A stretch of 64,000 nucleotides of DNA from Paenibacillus taichungensis (GCF_013359905.1 NZ_JABMCC010000121.1:372001-436000); one strand, 5' to 3'; numbered from the stretch's first letter, positions 1 through 9,152 are shown. Translations and numbers: made by a program. The notes: generated by a model not told the origin, from the letters alone.

Positions 1-1
1 A

Positions 2-1138
2 GGTCAAGCGTTGCCAGGCATCCCCAAGGAAGCCCTCGATTGGACAGGTGCAGTTAACCTGTGGGCACCGGATGTGATTCAGGTTGGTGATACCTACCGG
101 ATGTATTATTCGGCATCGACCTTTGGTAGTACGCGGTCGGCTATTGGTTTGCAGACATCCTCGTCCCCGGAGGGTCCTTGGAAAGATGTAGGGTTAGTTG
201 TTAAAACATCCGAGAATGAAAAGGATAAGTTGAATGCTATTGATGCCAATCCAGTCTTGGATGCCGAAGGCAATTCATGGATGGTTTACGGTTCCTTTTT
301 TGACGGGATATACATTGCACCTCTCGATCCGGAAACCGGAAAGTTCAAGGAAGAGGGGCATGGTACCCGCATTGCCGCCCGTGATCGTGCTACGGAAGAA
401 GGTGCGGTGGAGGGTCCATATATTGTGTATAACCCGGAGTTCAAAAAGTATTATCTATTCGTCTCGTATGATTCCTTATTCGAAGATTATAACGTGCGTG
501 TAGCCCGTGCTGATTCCATTACAGGCCCCTACACGGATGTAAATGGCATGAACATGCTGGATACGGAGCATCTGCCGCAATATGAAGTGGGAACCAAAAT
601 TCTGGGTGGTTATCGTTTCACCGAAGGTGAGGGCTGGGTTGCACCTGGACATAACTCCGTCCTTAAGGATGGCGACGATTATTATATCGTGCATCATGCG
701 AGAGGTGAGACCGATAAAAACTGGCCGTATCTGCATGTACGTAAAATGCTGTGGACCAAGGACGGCTGGCCTGTTGTGTCACCAGAACGTTATGCAGGTG
801 AGTACGCACAGGACATTCCGAAGTCGATGATCGCCGGGGAGTGGGAAGGTCTGGCTGTTGACCCGTCGGTGGACGGACAGGTTCAGGCAGTGCCTTACAC
901 CTTGCAAGCCAACGGCAAATTGAAAAGCGAAAACGGTTCAGGCAAATGGACGTTTGACGGCAAACAAACACTGACGCTGGAGTGGAAAGAAAGCCCGTGG
1001 GGCGGAGATTCCACAGAAGAGCTCAAGTTGCTCCCGTCCTGGGACTGGGAGCGAAGCCAGCCTGCGCTTGTGGTTACTGGCCTGAACGACCACGGCATTG
1101 CCGTCTGGGGCAAGCAGATTAGCGCAGCGGAGAAGTAG
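2..1138 (+). CDS. GH43 arabinan endo-1,5-alpha-L-arabinosidase-like enzyme, 5' end missing
   Basis: The reading frame is open to the left edge, so the N-terminus, including the first catalytic Asp of GH43 (usually in an HDP motif), lies outside the window. What remains shows the five-bladed propeller signature: WAPDV near the start, IDANPVLD (the pKa-modulating Asp) and EGPYIV (the general-acid Glu). After about residue 270 there is a C-terminal beta-rich domain like that found in extracellular endo-arabinanases. It should cleave alpha-1,5-linked arabinan. A second GH43 gene follows about 1 kb downstream on the same strand, which suggests an arabinan-use cluster. The family is secure; the endo specificity is inferred from overall resemblance. 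Confidence 0.85.
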   Translation, partial: GQALPGIPKEALDWTGAVNLWAPDVIQVGDTYRMYYSASTFGSTRSAIGLQTSSSPEGPWKDVGLVVKTSENEKDKLNAIDANPVLDAEGNSWMVYGSFFDGIYIAPLDPETGKFKEEGHGTRIAARDRATEEGAVEGPYIVYNPEFKKYYLFVSYDSLFEDYNVRVARADSITGPYTDVNGMNMLDTEHLPQYEVGTKILGGYRFTEGEGWVAPGHNSVLKDGDDYYIVHHARGETDKNWPYLHVRKMLWTKDGWPVVSPERYAGEYAQDIPKSMIAGEWEGLAVDPSVDGQVQAVPYTLQANGKLKSENGSGKWTFDGKQTLTLEWKESPWGGDSTEELKLLPSWDWERSQPALVVTGLNDHGIAVWGKQISAAEK

Positions 1139-2064
1139 AGAGCCGCAGATATGGCTCGAAGTTTGGAATTTGAGCTGGCCGAGAAAATGCGGTCAGCCAA
1201 GCATTTAGTGGGGAGAGTCGACTGAGCGAAGCGGTCGACCCTATAGATACAGAGCCACACCGATGGCTCGGAGTTTGGATTTGCTTCAGCGAGCGCGGAA
1301 AGAGCGAAGCTGTTGCTTTTGAGGTGCACAAGCAGCGAAGGGGGAGGAAGGAGCCGCAGGAGCGACTTTGGCATCCGATTTCAACCGCCAAGAGCGGTGG
1401 GAAAAAGAAATCGGAGGACAAGAGAGCGACAAGGCCCTGCCACCCCCGAAGCGTCCGCGGTGCACCAAGGGCTGGCCAAGAAAATACGGCCAGTCAAGCA
1501 TTTAGTGGGGAGAGTCGACTGAGCGAAGCGGTCGACCCCATAGATACAGAGCCACACCAATGGCTCGGAGTTTGGATTTGGTTCAGCGAGCGCGGGAAGA
1601 GCGAAGCTGTTGCTTTTGAGGTGCACAAGCAGCGAAGGGGGAGGAAGGAGCCGCAGGAGCGACTTTGGCATCCGATTTCAACCGCCAAGAGCGGTGTGGA
1701 AGGAAATCGGAGGACAAGAGAGCGACAAGGCCCTGCCACCCCCGAAGCGTCCGCGGTGCACCAAGGGCTGGCCAAGAAAATATGGTCAGCCAAGCATTTA
1801 GTGGGGAGAGTCGACTGAGCGAAGCGGTCGACCCCATAGATACAGAGCCACACCGATGGCTCGGAGTTTGGATTTGCTTCAGCGAGCGCGGAAAGAGCGA
1901 AGCTGTTGCTTTTGAGGTGCACAAGCAGCGAAGGGGGAGGAAGGAGCCGAAGGAGCGACTTTGGCATCCGATTTCAACCGCCAAGAGCGGTGGGAAAAAG
2001 AAATCGGAGGACAAGAGAGCGACAAGGCCCTGACACCCCCGGAGCGTCCGCGGTGCACCAGCAA
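1139..2064. repeat. Tandem array of ~297-bp intergenic repeats (three near-complete units plus one deleted unit)
   Basis: The motif GCATTTAGTGGGGAGAGTCG recurs at 1201, 1498 and 1794, giving periods of 297 and 296 bp. Each unit contains the inverted repeat GTCGAC-N11-GTCGAC, a GAGCCA/TGGCTC hairpin, GGTGCACAAGCAGCGAAGG and CCGCGGTGCACC. Bases 1139-1206 are a deletion derivative that keeps only the GAGCC/GGCTC hairpin and the GGCC-AAGCATTTA end. The last unit stops near 2060. Units differ at scattered positions. The array sits between two GH43 genes. Several frames are open through it only because the sequence is repeated; no ribosome binding site or recognisable protein was found. Confidence 0.85.
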
Positions 2065-2146
2065 AATAGTCTTTGCACTTTATACATTAGCTTTTACAAA
2101 TCTTCACTCCGAGCCATACACACACATTTGAAAGGGGAGCATTCCC

Positions 2147-3127
2147 ATGACTGATTCCATTACATTTACCAATCCCATCCTTGAGCAGCGCGCTGATCCG
2201 TGGGTGTACCGTCACACCGACGGGTACTATTATTTCTCAGCTTCGGTGCCAGCCTTTGACCGGATAGAGATTCGGCGTGCACAAACGCTGGAAGAGTTAA
2301 GAGAGGCTGAGCCGGTAACGGCATGGCGCAAACGTGATGCAGGACCGATGAGTGCCAACATATGGGCACCAGAAATTCATTATATCGATGGAAAATGGTA
2401 CATACATTACGCTGCAGCCCATACCAGCGAAACCAATGAGGGCCTTTTCGACCACCGCATGTATGTGCTGGAGAACGACTCGCCCAACCCGCTTGAAGGC
2501 GCATGGGTAGAGAAGGGACAGATTCGGACGCGTTGGGAGACATTTGCCTTGGATGCAACAACGTTTGAACACAAAGGGATCCGTTATTTGGTCTGGGCGC
2601 AAAAGGACCCGGACATTCCAGGCAACTCCAACCTGTACATTTCCGAAATGGAAAATCCATGGACTCTCCGTGGTGAGCAGGTCATGATTTCTACACCGGA
2701 GTATGATTGGGAGATCATCGGCTTCAAGGTAAATGAAGGGGCAGCAGTGCTGCCTCGCAATGGGCGGATTTTCATTGGCTACTCAGCGAGTGCGACCGAC
2801 TATAATTATTGTATGGGTTTGCTCACCGCAGATGAAGATGCCGACTTGCTTGATCCAGCGAGCTGGGTGAAATCACCTAAGCCGGTATTCCAGACGTGTG
2901 AAGCGAATGGTCAATATGGTCCGGGTCACAACAGCTTTACGGTATCACCGGACGGCAAAACAGATATTCTGATCTATCACGCACGAAATTACAAGGACAT
3001 CGAGGGAGACCCTCTCTATGATCCAAACCGTCACGCCCGCGCGCAGGTTATTCGCTGGAACGAAGATGGCACACCTGACTTTGGAGTCCCTGTTCCAGAT
3101 GGGAAGGCTGCGGCTGAAGCTAAATAA
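2147..3127 (+). CDS. GH43 family alpha-L-arabinofuranosidase-like glycoside hydrolase
   Basis: This 326-residue protein has no signal peptide, so it probably acts in the cytoplasm on imported arabino-oligosaccharides. The three GH43 catalytic acids are visible: Asp17 in RADP, Asp136 in ALDATTF and Glu197 in NEGAAVL. WAPEIHYIDGKWYIHYAA is a typical propeller blade. The start is set by AAGGGGAGC ahead of the ATG. A hairpin terminator follows. Exo-acting alpha-N-arabinofuranosidase is the best guess; beta-xylosidase is possible because GH43 enzymes are hard to separate by eye. Confidence 0.85.
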   Translation: MTDSITFTNPILEQRADPWVYRHTDGYYYFSASVPAFDRIEIRRAQTLEELREAEPVTAWRKRDAGPMSANIWAPEIHYIDGKWYIHYAAAHTSETNEGLFDHRMYVLENDSPNPLEGAWVEKGQIRTRWETFALDATTFEHKGIRYLVWAQKDPDIPGNSNLYISEMENPWTLRGEQVMISTPEYDWEIIGFKVNEGAAVLPRNGRIFIGYSASATDYNYCMGLLTADEDADLLDPASWVKSPKPVFQTCEANGQYGPGHNSFTVSPDGKTDILIYHARNYKDIEGDPLYDPNRHARAQVIRWNEDGTPDFGVPVPDGKAAAEAK

Positions 3128-3153
3128 TAATACTGTTAAAGTTTTAATATAGT

Positions 3154-3192
3154 AAGCCCTTAGTCAGCGAGCCATGCTGATTAGGGGCTTTT
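3154..3192 (+). terminator. Intrinsic terminator after the GH43 gene
   Basis: AAGCCCTTAGTCAGC pairs with GCTGATTAGGGGCTT around a short loop and is followed by T residues. Confidence 0.75.
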
Positions 3193-3328
3193 ACTTATGT
3201 ACACATTGAAAAGGGAGACATGAAGACATAAAGACGGATACGAGGGTCTGCATATTAGCAACCATCCCCTGACCTCTGCGTATGAGGAGTATACAATTCG
3301 CTATACACATAACATTAGGAGGCCATAT

Positions 3329-4177
3329 ATGGATTCGCGCGAGACATTGGACCGGGAGCTAGAACAGATTTTAAAATGGGAAAAAGGGCAGAAGGACTTG
3401 TTTATTTGGGACAAAATTGGTCGTTTGCCATTTGCCATGCTGGATAAAGTTATGCCCAAAGCGCTGAAACAGAAGATTGGAGACTCGCTGAACGAAGTCG
3501 GTCAGTATGTGCAGAATGGTGGGAAATTTCTCGTTCAGAAAAAGAAGGTGGCGGAGCTACTGCAAGAGGAAGCAATCAAATCCGGTTATTCCATGAAGGC
3601 CGATACCTCTTACGATGAACAGGATGGAGAGGCAAAGGATACGACGAAAATTCACAGTGTGGAAGGATTACCGCTTGAAGTGCTGGATCGCACTGCTAAT
3701 AACATTACGGACAGTCGAACGAGGTTTGCTGCTGCACAAGGGGCCGCAACAGGTATCGGTGGCATTGTAACGATTGCGGCGGATATTCCGATGGTGATGG
3801 GGCTTTCCCTGAAGGTGCTGCAGGAGATGGCGTTATGCTACGGATATGATCCTGACGAACCTCAAGAGCGCATATTTATCGTCAAATGTCTGCAATTCTC
3901 CTCCGCCGATATTGTGGGCAAGAAAGCAATTATTGATGAACTCGCCGATTACGATAACCCGGACAAGCAGGTTGAAGTTATCTCTCAAATGCAGGGCTGG
4001 CGGGAGGTTTTTAATTCTTACAGCGAATCTTTTGGGTGGAAAAAGCTGTTCCAGCTTATTCCGATTGCCGGTATGGTATTCGGTTCGGTGAGCAATAAAA
4101 ATACGATTCGTGATGTTGCCGAAGCAGGAAAAATGTTGTACAAAAAACGACTAATCCTTCAGCGCCTTTCACAATGA
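3329..4177 (+). CDS. EcsC family protein
   Basis: This 282-residue protein matches the EcsC family. It has a charged helical N-terminus, and the family core at about residues 125-200 contains NNITDSRTRFAAAQG, the small-residue-rich GIGGIVTIAADIP and a following amphipathic helix. The family is named after the third gene of the B. subtilis ecs locus; its molecular role is unknown. The start is set by TAGGAGG six bases before the ATG. It appears monocistronic, with its own upstream gap and a terminator hairpin downstream. Confidence 0.8.
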   Translation: MDSRETLDRELEQILKWEKGQKDLFIWDKIGRLPFAMLDKVMPKALKQKIGDSLNEVGQYVQNGGKFLVQKKKVAELLQEEAIKSGYSMKADTSYDEQDGEAKDTTKIHSVEGLPLEVLDRTANNITDSRTRFAAAQGAATGIGGIVTIAADIPMVMGLSLKVLQEMALCYGYDPDEPQERIFIVKCLQFSSADIVGKKAIIDELADYDNPDKQVEVISQMQGWREVFNSYSESFGWKKLFQLIPIAGMVFGSVSNKNTIRDVAEAGKMLYKKRLILQRLSQ

Positions 4178-4247
4178 TGTCCATCACCAAAATTGGCAAT
4201 GGGATGACAGATACTTGGCTCTGATCCTACGCTAACAAAACAAAAAC

Positions 4248-4280
4248 GGGATGAAGCCCTAAAGGTATAGGCTTCATCCC
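4248..4280. terminator. Bidirectional terminator between convergent genes
   Basis: GGGATGAAGCC and GGCTTCATCCC form an 11-bp perfect stem. On the minus strand it is followed by GTTTTTGTTTTG, so it mainly serves the MFS gene. On the plus strand the T run is weak. Confidence 0.8.
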
Positions 4281-4407
4281 ATTTGCATTTGCATATGCTG
4301 GCGTTAATTCCAGCTTGGTTAACGATCTGACGTTACTTTTCATTAGGCTGTCTTAACAGCGTACTTTTGTTTCATTGTATATTGGAGCTTAGATTATATA
4401 GGATCTG

Positions 4408-5682
4408 TTATTCTTCGCTACCGTTCTCTTCCGCCCAACGGTTCAACAGCTTATCCGATGGAAGCAGGAAGGTGAAGATACCGATCAGTGGCAGGAAGCT
4501 GCACATTTGCATAACTGGAGATACGCCGAACACGTCGATCCAGTTCCCCAGCACGAGTGCCCCCAGACCGCCCATACCAAATGCCAGACCAGTAATCAGG
4601 CCGGAGACGGTCCCGATTTTACCTGGAATCAGCATTTGTGCATACACAACGGTCACCGAGAAGCTGGACAACATGATGAACCCAATAATACTCAGCAACA
4701 CGGCTGTCCAGAACAGATTCGCATAAGGCAGCAGCAGCGCCAGTGGAGCGGCTCCAGCCATTGACAGGAAGATCATGTTGCGTTTACCGAAGCGATCTGC
4801 CAGTGGACCACCAAAGAACGTACCAAGAGCCCCAGCCGCCAGGAACAGGAAGATATAGATCTGTGCGTCCTCTGTGGACAAGTTAAATGTATCCTTCAGG
4901 TTAAACGCATAGAAGCTGCCGATCGAAGCGACATACCACGAACGGACAAAGACGAGCAGAATCAAAATGGTTATGGCAGCAGCAATCTTTTTACGTAATG
5001 CTGGATTGGGAGCACGACGAGCTGCAGCTTGTCTGCGCAAATATCCTCCCGATTGCAGCATGCGTCCATACCAGCGAGCAATGTAGATTTGAACCGCGAT
5101 TCCCGCAGCTGCAATGCCCGTGAATCCGATGGCACCGAACAACCCAAAAGGGATGAAAATCCATCTGGTGAGCAATGGAGCCAAGGATTGACCGGCGTTA
5201 CCGCCCACCTGGAAGATTGACTGAGCGAGACCTCTACGAGGCCCTGCGGCCATATGGGATACCCGTGAACCCTCTGGATGGAAGGCCGCCGAACCGAGAC
5301 CCACAAAGATGACAGAGATCAGGACAGCCATATAACTGTCGGCGAAGGCAAGCAATAACATACCGGTAAACGTAAAGCCCATACCGATGGGCAGAATGGA
5401 TGGTGTCGGTTTTTTATCAGCAAACCAGCCTACAACAGGCTGCATGATGGAAGCAGTAAAGTTAATAGCAAACGAAATCCATCCGATCTGCGTATACGTG
5501 AGATGCATGGAGTCTTTCAGAATTGGAAAAATAGCTGGAATGACAGATTGGATTGAATCGTTGAATAAATGGACCAGACTGATGGCAATTAAGATCCGGT
5601 AAACGGTACCTTGAGCATCCAATCCGGGTGGAGCTTTCGAACGCGCAGCGGCGTCTTTGGATAATGAATTTTGCATGGACAT
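4408..5682 (-). CDS. MFS transporter, Fsr (fosmidomycin resistance)-like
   Basis: This 424-residue, 12-helix major facilitator protein has motif-A-like GWFADKKPTP after helix 2 and the Fsr-type segment GLGSAAFHPEGSR in helix 4. Fsr-type proteins export fosmidomycin and related drugs; the native substrate here is unknown. A GTG nine codons upstream is also open, but AAAGGAGAA lies eight bases before the internal ATG at 5682, so that is the chosen start. It is monocistronic and divergent from a small membrane protein gene. Confidence 0.85.
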   Translation of the reverse strand: MSMQNSLSKDAAARSKAPPGLDAQGTVYRILIAISLVHLFNDSIQSVIPAIFPILKDSMHLTYTQIGWISFAINFTASIMQPVVGWFADKKPTPSILPIGMGFTFTGMLLLAFADSYMAVLISVIFVGLGSAAFHPEGSRVSHMAAGPRRGLAQSIFQVGGNAGQSLAPLLTRWIFIPFGLFGAIGFTGIAAAGIAVQIYIARWYGRMLQSGGYLRRQAAARRAPNPALRKKIAAAITILILLVFVRSWYVASIGSFYAFNLKDTFNLSTEDAQIYIFLFLAAGALGTFFGGPLADRFGKRNMIFLSMAGAAPLALLLPYANLFWTAVLLSIIGFIMLSSFSVTVVYAQMLIPGKIGTVSGLITGLAFGMGGLGALVLGNWIDVFGVSPVMQMCSFLPLIGIFTFLLPSDKLLNRWAEENGSEE

Positions 5683-5893
5683 GAACAGTTCTCCTTTGGT
5701 CGCGGTCACGAGGGATCAGCGCCTGATGATGTGATGTGCCTAAGCATATTGTTACATAATAGGACAGATTTGAAAGGCCGACAAGGGGAACAGGTGAAAT
5801 TAACGTTCTCTTTATAATGTAAACTATTGATATACTTTAAAGATTCTACTATTAAAGTTCTACTAAATCAGAAATGATAAAGGACTGATCCCT

Positions 5894-6106
5894 ATGAAAT
5901 CTCTATCACCATATGTTCTCGCCAAACGTAATTTGGCAATGACCATTCTATTTATGGCAGTCATGACTTTTCTGACTATCTATGTTGCATCGACGTCTCT
6001 GTACTTTGCTATCGGATTTTTTGTGGTTGTTCAGTCTATTGGCGTTCTTATGTTGAGACACTATATCAAGAAAGTGAAAGAACTGAAGGAAGATCATAAC
6101 CCTTGA
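5894..6106 (+). CDS. Small two-helix membrane protein of unknown function
   Basis: This 70-residue protein has two hydrophobic helices (about residues 12-33 and 36-54) and a lysine/glutamate-rich C-terminal tail (KKVKELKED). AAAGGACTGATCCCT precedes the ATG and a good hairpin terminator follows, so it looks like a real short gene. No family was recognised. Confidence 0.65.
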   Translation: MKSLSPYVLAKRNLAMTILFMAVMTFLTIYVASTSLYFAIGFFVVVQSIGVLMLRHYIKKVKELKEDHNP

Positions 6107-6166
6107 ATGCGAGTCCGATCCATACGATTATTGCAAACGCTCACGTTCCATAGCATACAAAAAAAC

Positions 6167-6204
6167 AAAAGCCGAACTTCTTCAGATAGAAGTGTTCGGC
6201 TTTT
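6167..6204. terminator. Bidirectional terminator between the small ORF and queF
   Basis: AAAAGCCGAAC and GTTCGGCTTTT form the stem, with A and T tracts on both sides. It can stop transcription of the 70-aa gene (plus) and of the que operon (minus). Confidence 0.85.
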
Positions 6205-6250
6205 GTTTGCCTATAATTTTATACAAAGCATAATTGGTGTGTCTACCCAA

Positions 6251-6742
6251 TTAACGATTATCAATCGTCTCTGGATACATATCATGATTCATCATGCGAT
6301 GCTCAGCCATTTGCTCATACTTCGTACCCGGTTTGCCGTAGTTGGTGTACGGATCGATGGAAATGCCGCCGCGCGGCGTGAATTTACCCCACACTTCAAT
6401 GAAGCGTGGGTCCATCAGCTTGATCAGGTCGTTCATAATGATGTTCACACAATCCTCGTGGAAATCACCATGGTTGCGGAAGCTGAACAGGTACAGCTTA
6501 AGTGACTTGCTCTCCACCATTTTCACATCAGGGATGTAGCTGATATAGATCGTTGCAAAGTCCGGCTGACCCGTGATCGGGCACAGGCTGGTGAACTCCG
6601 GGCAGTTGAATTTGACAAAATAATCCCGGTACGGGTGTTTGTTATCAAAATTCTCCAAAATTCCCGGATCATATTCAAACGTATATTTTACGCCCTGGTT
6701 GCCCAGCAACGTTAGATCTTGCATTTCATCAGGTTGTCTCAT
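6251..6742 (-). CDS. queF: NADPH-dependent 7-cyano-7-deazaguanine reductase (preQ0 to preQ1)
   Basis: This 163-residue protein is a unimodular QueF. Cys54 in SLCPITGQPD is the nucleophile that forms the thioimide with preQ0, and Asp61 lies just behind it. The QueF NADPH motif ESKSLKLY spans residues 77-84. It makes preQ1, the last step of the queuosine precursor branch. It is the last gene of the queC-queD-queE-queF order, 126 bp after queE, and probably shares the preQ1 riboswitch. Confidence 0.97.
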   Translation of the reverse strand: MRQPDEMQDLTLLGNQGVKYTFEYDPGILENFDNKHPYRDYFVKFNCPEFTSLCPITGQPDFATIYISYIPDVKMVESKSLKLYLFSFRNHGDFHEDCVNIIMNDLIKLMDPRFIEVWGKFTPRGGISIDPYTNYGKPGTKYEQMAEHRMMNHDMYPETIDNR

Positions 6743-6868
6743 GAATTCGTAAACGCTCCTTATTTCCGGCGACGCACGAAGCTTACCGGTATATATGATA
6801 GGCCATTTTAGCCTCTGGTTGTTCCCAAAATTACATCATGCCGCCCATTATTCCATCCAAATAGCCCA

Positions 6869-7621
6869 TCAGACGCCGCGCTTGTTGCCCCACACAAGGG
6901 TATGCAGCTGTGGCAGCACACGAACGTCGTTCAGATCATCGGAAGCACTGACTTGATCAATCAGCCACTCATAACGGGCAAGCAGAGAAGACGCCAGATC
7001 TGGCGTATCAGCAGAAGTGACAACCGGGTTCCCGGTCTGCAAAAATAAATCCGTGCCCGGATACCGTGCATGCACACGGCGGGCATAGTCCAAGTCTGTC
7101 TCATCGAAAATTACGATCTTCAGACTGTGACTTCGTTCCACCGGGCGAACAGCCAGTCGGTGGATCAGATCATCCAGCACAGCCCAGTCGGTGTTCATTC
7201 CTGAGCTGGGAGGCTTGGGCGAGACGGTGACTTCGTCAATGTCCCCCAGCCAAGACTGCCAACGAGAGCCCTGCGTTTCTACCGCGGTGCGGATGCCGTT
7301 CTCCCGAAGCAGCTTAACCAATCCGCCCAGCGAAGCGAGCAGGGCAGGGTTGCCGCCTGAGATGGTCACATGGGAGAAGCGCGAGCCGCCAACGCGGCGC
7401 AGCTCGTTCCACACGTCCTCCGGCGTAATCATCCGAATCAGATCCTTGCCACTGCCGTCCCAAGTAAAGGCCGAATCGCACCAGGAGCATCGATAATCGC
7501 AGCCCGCGGTGCGGACGAACATCGTTTTCTGCCCAATAACCATGCCTTCACCTTGAACCGTCGGGCCGAAGATTTCCATCACAGGAATACGAGCCTCTTT
7601 GCTCTGTTCCACACTACTCAT
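6869..7621 (-). CDS. queE: 7-carboxy-7-deazaguanine synthase, radical SAM
   Basis: This 250-residue radical SAM enzyme has the CxxxCxxC cluster motif at Cys41, Cys45 and Cys48 (CDYRCSWC) and the substrate-side GPTVQGEG motif at 19-26. It converts 6-carboxytetrahydropterin to 7-carboxy-7-deazaguanine. Its ATG overlaps the 3' end of queD by eight bases, which implies translational coupling. Confidence 0.96.
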   Translation of the reverse strand: MSSVEQSKEARIPVMEIFGPTVQGEGMVIGQKTMFVRTAGCDYRCSWCDSAFTWDGSGKDLIRMITPEDVWNELRRVGGSRFSHVTISGGNPALLASLGGLVKLLRENGIRTAVETQGSRWQSWLGDIDEVTVSPKPPSSGMNTDWAVLDDLIHRLAVRPVERSHSLKIVIFDETDLDYARRVHARYPGTDLFLQTGNPVVTSADTPDLASSLLARYEWLIDQVSASDDLNDVRVLPQLHTLVWGNKRGV

Positions 7622-8105
7622 CGATCATCCACTCCCGTCTAGCCTCGGCGTAACTGGTTGGCGTCTCGTATAAGCGGACAAACTCTGTCCGACCACCCTC
7701 AGTCAGTGCGGAATACGGTTCGGTCTGCAAGGCATGTTCCATCTGCTCGAACAACCAGACGACCATATTTTCAGCTGTTGTGTTCATGAGGGGAAGGGTT
7801 TCGTTCAGATACTGATGATCGAGATACCCTTCAATTTGTGTTTTCCATATATCCTTGATATGGCCAAAATCAACCGTAAGTCCGGTCTCACCCGGATAAC
7901 CGCTAATGCCAAAAACGACTTTATACGTATGCCCGTGCAAATTTTTGCACTTGCCTTCATAACAATGCAGATGATGCGCAGCGTCAAACGTAAACTCCTT
8001 GCTGACAAGCACACGTTTGCGATGATAGCGAAGCTGTGCAGGGAGGATATCTTCTCCAATCCGCTGCAACCGTTCCACAATACGAAATGATCCCGGTTCT
8101 CTCAT
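7614..8105 (-). CDS. queD: 6-carboxy-5,6,7,8-tetrahydropterin synthase
   Basis: This 163-residue QueD/PTPS-family protein carries the zinc histidines His45, His57 and His59 and catalytic Cys53 in HCYEGKCKNLHGHT. The frame is open further upstream, but the ATG at 8105 overlaps the queC stop as ATGA. That fits the family length and coupling in the operon, so this start was chosen. It turns dihydroneopterin triphosphate into carboxytetrahydropterin. Confidence 0.95.
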   Translation of the reverse strand: MREPGSFRIVERLQRIGEDILPAQLRYHRKRVLVSKEFTFDAAHHLHCYEGKCKNLHGHTYKVVFGISGYPGETGLTVDFGHIKDIWKTQIEGYLDHQYLNETLPLMNTTAENMVVWLFEQMEHALQTEPYSALTEGGRTEFVRLYETPTSYAEARREWMIDE

Positions 8106-8794
8106 CGTACGTCCGCTCCCGCAGTTCCAACAGTAGCTGAATTCGTGCGTTGCTCCAGATAGCGATCCAGTCCGGCTTTGCGCAGTTTGCAGGCAGGACA
8201 TTCTCCGCAGCCATCGCCGATAATCCCGTTATAACAGGTCAGTGTGCGCTCCCGCACATAATCGAAGGCACCAAGCTCATCCGCCATTTTCCATGTTTGG
8301 GCTTTGTCCAGCCACATCAGTGGGGTGTGAATGACAAACGGGTAGTCCATGGACAGATTCAGCGTTACATTCATCGATTTCACAAACGAATCCCGACAAT
8401 CCGGGTAACCGCTGAAATCCGTTTCGCATACACCTGTAACGAGATGACGAGCCCCTTTTTGCTTCGCCATAATGGCTGCAAAACTGAGGAACAGCAAATT
8501 CCGTCCATCCACGAACGTACTCGGCAGTTCGCCTTCCTCATGCGTAATCTCTACATCCGTACGGGTGAGTGCACTGGGCGCGAGTTGGTTTAACAAGCTC
8601 ATATCCAGTACCGTTTGCTGCACACCCAGATCGCGAGCGATTTCTGCGGCGCATTCAATCTCCAGCTTGTGTCGCTGGCCGTAATCGAAGGTAACTACCT
8701 CAACCTCAGCAAATTGCTGTTTGGCCCAGAACAAACAAGTTGTACTGTCCTGACCGCCGCTGAATACAACGACTGCTTTTTCTTCGTTCAACAT
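8102..8794 (-). CDS. queC: 7-cyano-7-deazaguanine synthase (preQ0 synthase)
   Basis: This 230-residue enzyme has the N-type ATP pyrophosphatase loop SGGQDSTT at residues 12-19 and the C-terminal zinc cysteine set in GDGCGECPACKLR. It makes preQ0 from carboxydeazaguanine, ammonia and ATP. A longer frame begins 33 codons upstream, but GGAGAGG sits just ahead of the ATG at 8794 and the family starts near this point. It is the first gene of the queCDEF operon, behind a preQ1-I riboswitch. Confidence 0.96.
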   Translation of the reverse strand: MLNEEKAVVVFSGGQDSTTCLFWAKQQFAEVEVVTFDYGQRHKLEIECAAEIARDLGVQQTVLDMSLLNQLAPSALTRTDVEITHEEGELPSTFVDGRNLLFLSFAAIMAKQKGARHLVTGVCETDFSGYPDCRDSFVKSMNVTLNLSMDYPFVIHTPLMWLDKAQTWKMADELGAFDYVRERTLTCYNGIIGDGCGECPACKLRKAGLDRYLEQRTNSATVGTAGADVR

Positions 8795-8882
8795 AAAAAA
8801 ACCTCTCCATCTTCTTAAGATCAATCCATGCACATAGGCACAGAGTGTCGGAAGAACAGAGAAGTTCATGAACTGGCATCCA

Positions 8883-8976
8883 TCAAAAAACACACCTTCT
8901 CGTAGGCTGCTTCAAAAAAGCAGGCACGATCTAGTGTCCTTAGTTTTTTACGTACGTTGTTACCTAAAATGTACGC
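8883..8976 (-). promoter_or_regulatory. preQ1-I riboswitch with intrinsic terminator, leader of queCDEF
   Basis: Read on the minus strand, 8976-8938 holds a compact class I aptamer. A six-pair P1 (GCGTAC with GTACGT) closes the loop ATTTTAGGTAACAA, followed by the A-rich tail AAAAAACTAAGG. TTAG in the loop can pair with CTAA in the tail to give the H-type pseudoknot. Downstream (8936-8883) CTGCTT/GAAGCAG and flanking TCGT/ACGA and ACAC/GTGT pairs lead into TTTTTT, an intrinsic terminator. High preQ1 should switch the operon off; that is known for the class, not shown here. Confidence 0.88.
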
Positions 8977-9050
8977 AAGACTTATTGACCTTATTAAAGG
9001 TCGAGTCTTATAGAGGGAGTTCGCGAACCTCTCCCATGCCATAGGCATGG
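8977..9050 (-). other. Extra hairpins 5' of the preQ1 aptamer
   Basis: On the minus strand, before the aptamer, there are three predicted hairpins: CCATGCC/GGCATGG, GGGAG/CTCCC around a GTTCGCGAAC palindrome, and AAGACT-GACCT/AGGTC-AGTCTT. The middle one carries AGAGGTTC...CCCTCTATAA, which resembles the P1 flanks of common Bacillus preQ1-I aptamers, but its loop lacks the TAG needed for the pseudoknot. Confidence 0.55.
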
Positions 9051-9152
9051 ATTTTCTTCTTCAATTGTCCGGTACAGTATATCACATTTCCAATACGGTG
9101 AGCATGCTTTCCATGAGAACCCATTTATAACCGAGCCTAACGTCATCTGGAC

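Noticed and set aside
1139..2064. CRISPR array
   Set aside because: Units are about 297 bp, contiguous and without spacers; no cas genes are present.
1313..2154. Overlapping ORFs of 60-160 codons in several frames
   Set aside because: They arise from the tandem repeat array; the same peptides recur in each unit, and no ribosome binding site or known domain supports them.
4367..4764. Plus-strand ORFs over the MFS gene
   Set aside because: Shadows of the clear transporter gene on the minus strand.
8938..9034. A preQ1-I aptamer split by a 58-nt insertion
   Set aside because: AGAGGTTC...CCCTCTATAA and AAAAAACTAAGG at first looked like the two halves of one aptamer. The supposed insertion itself contains a complete P1, the TTTTAGGTAAC loop and the tail, so the aptamer is the intact 8938-8976 segment.
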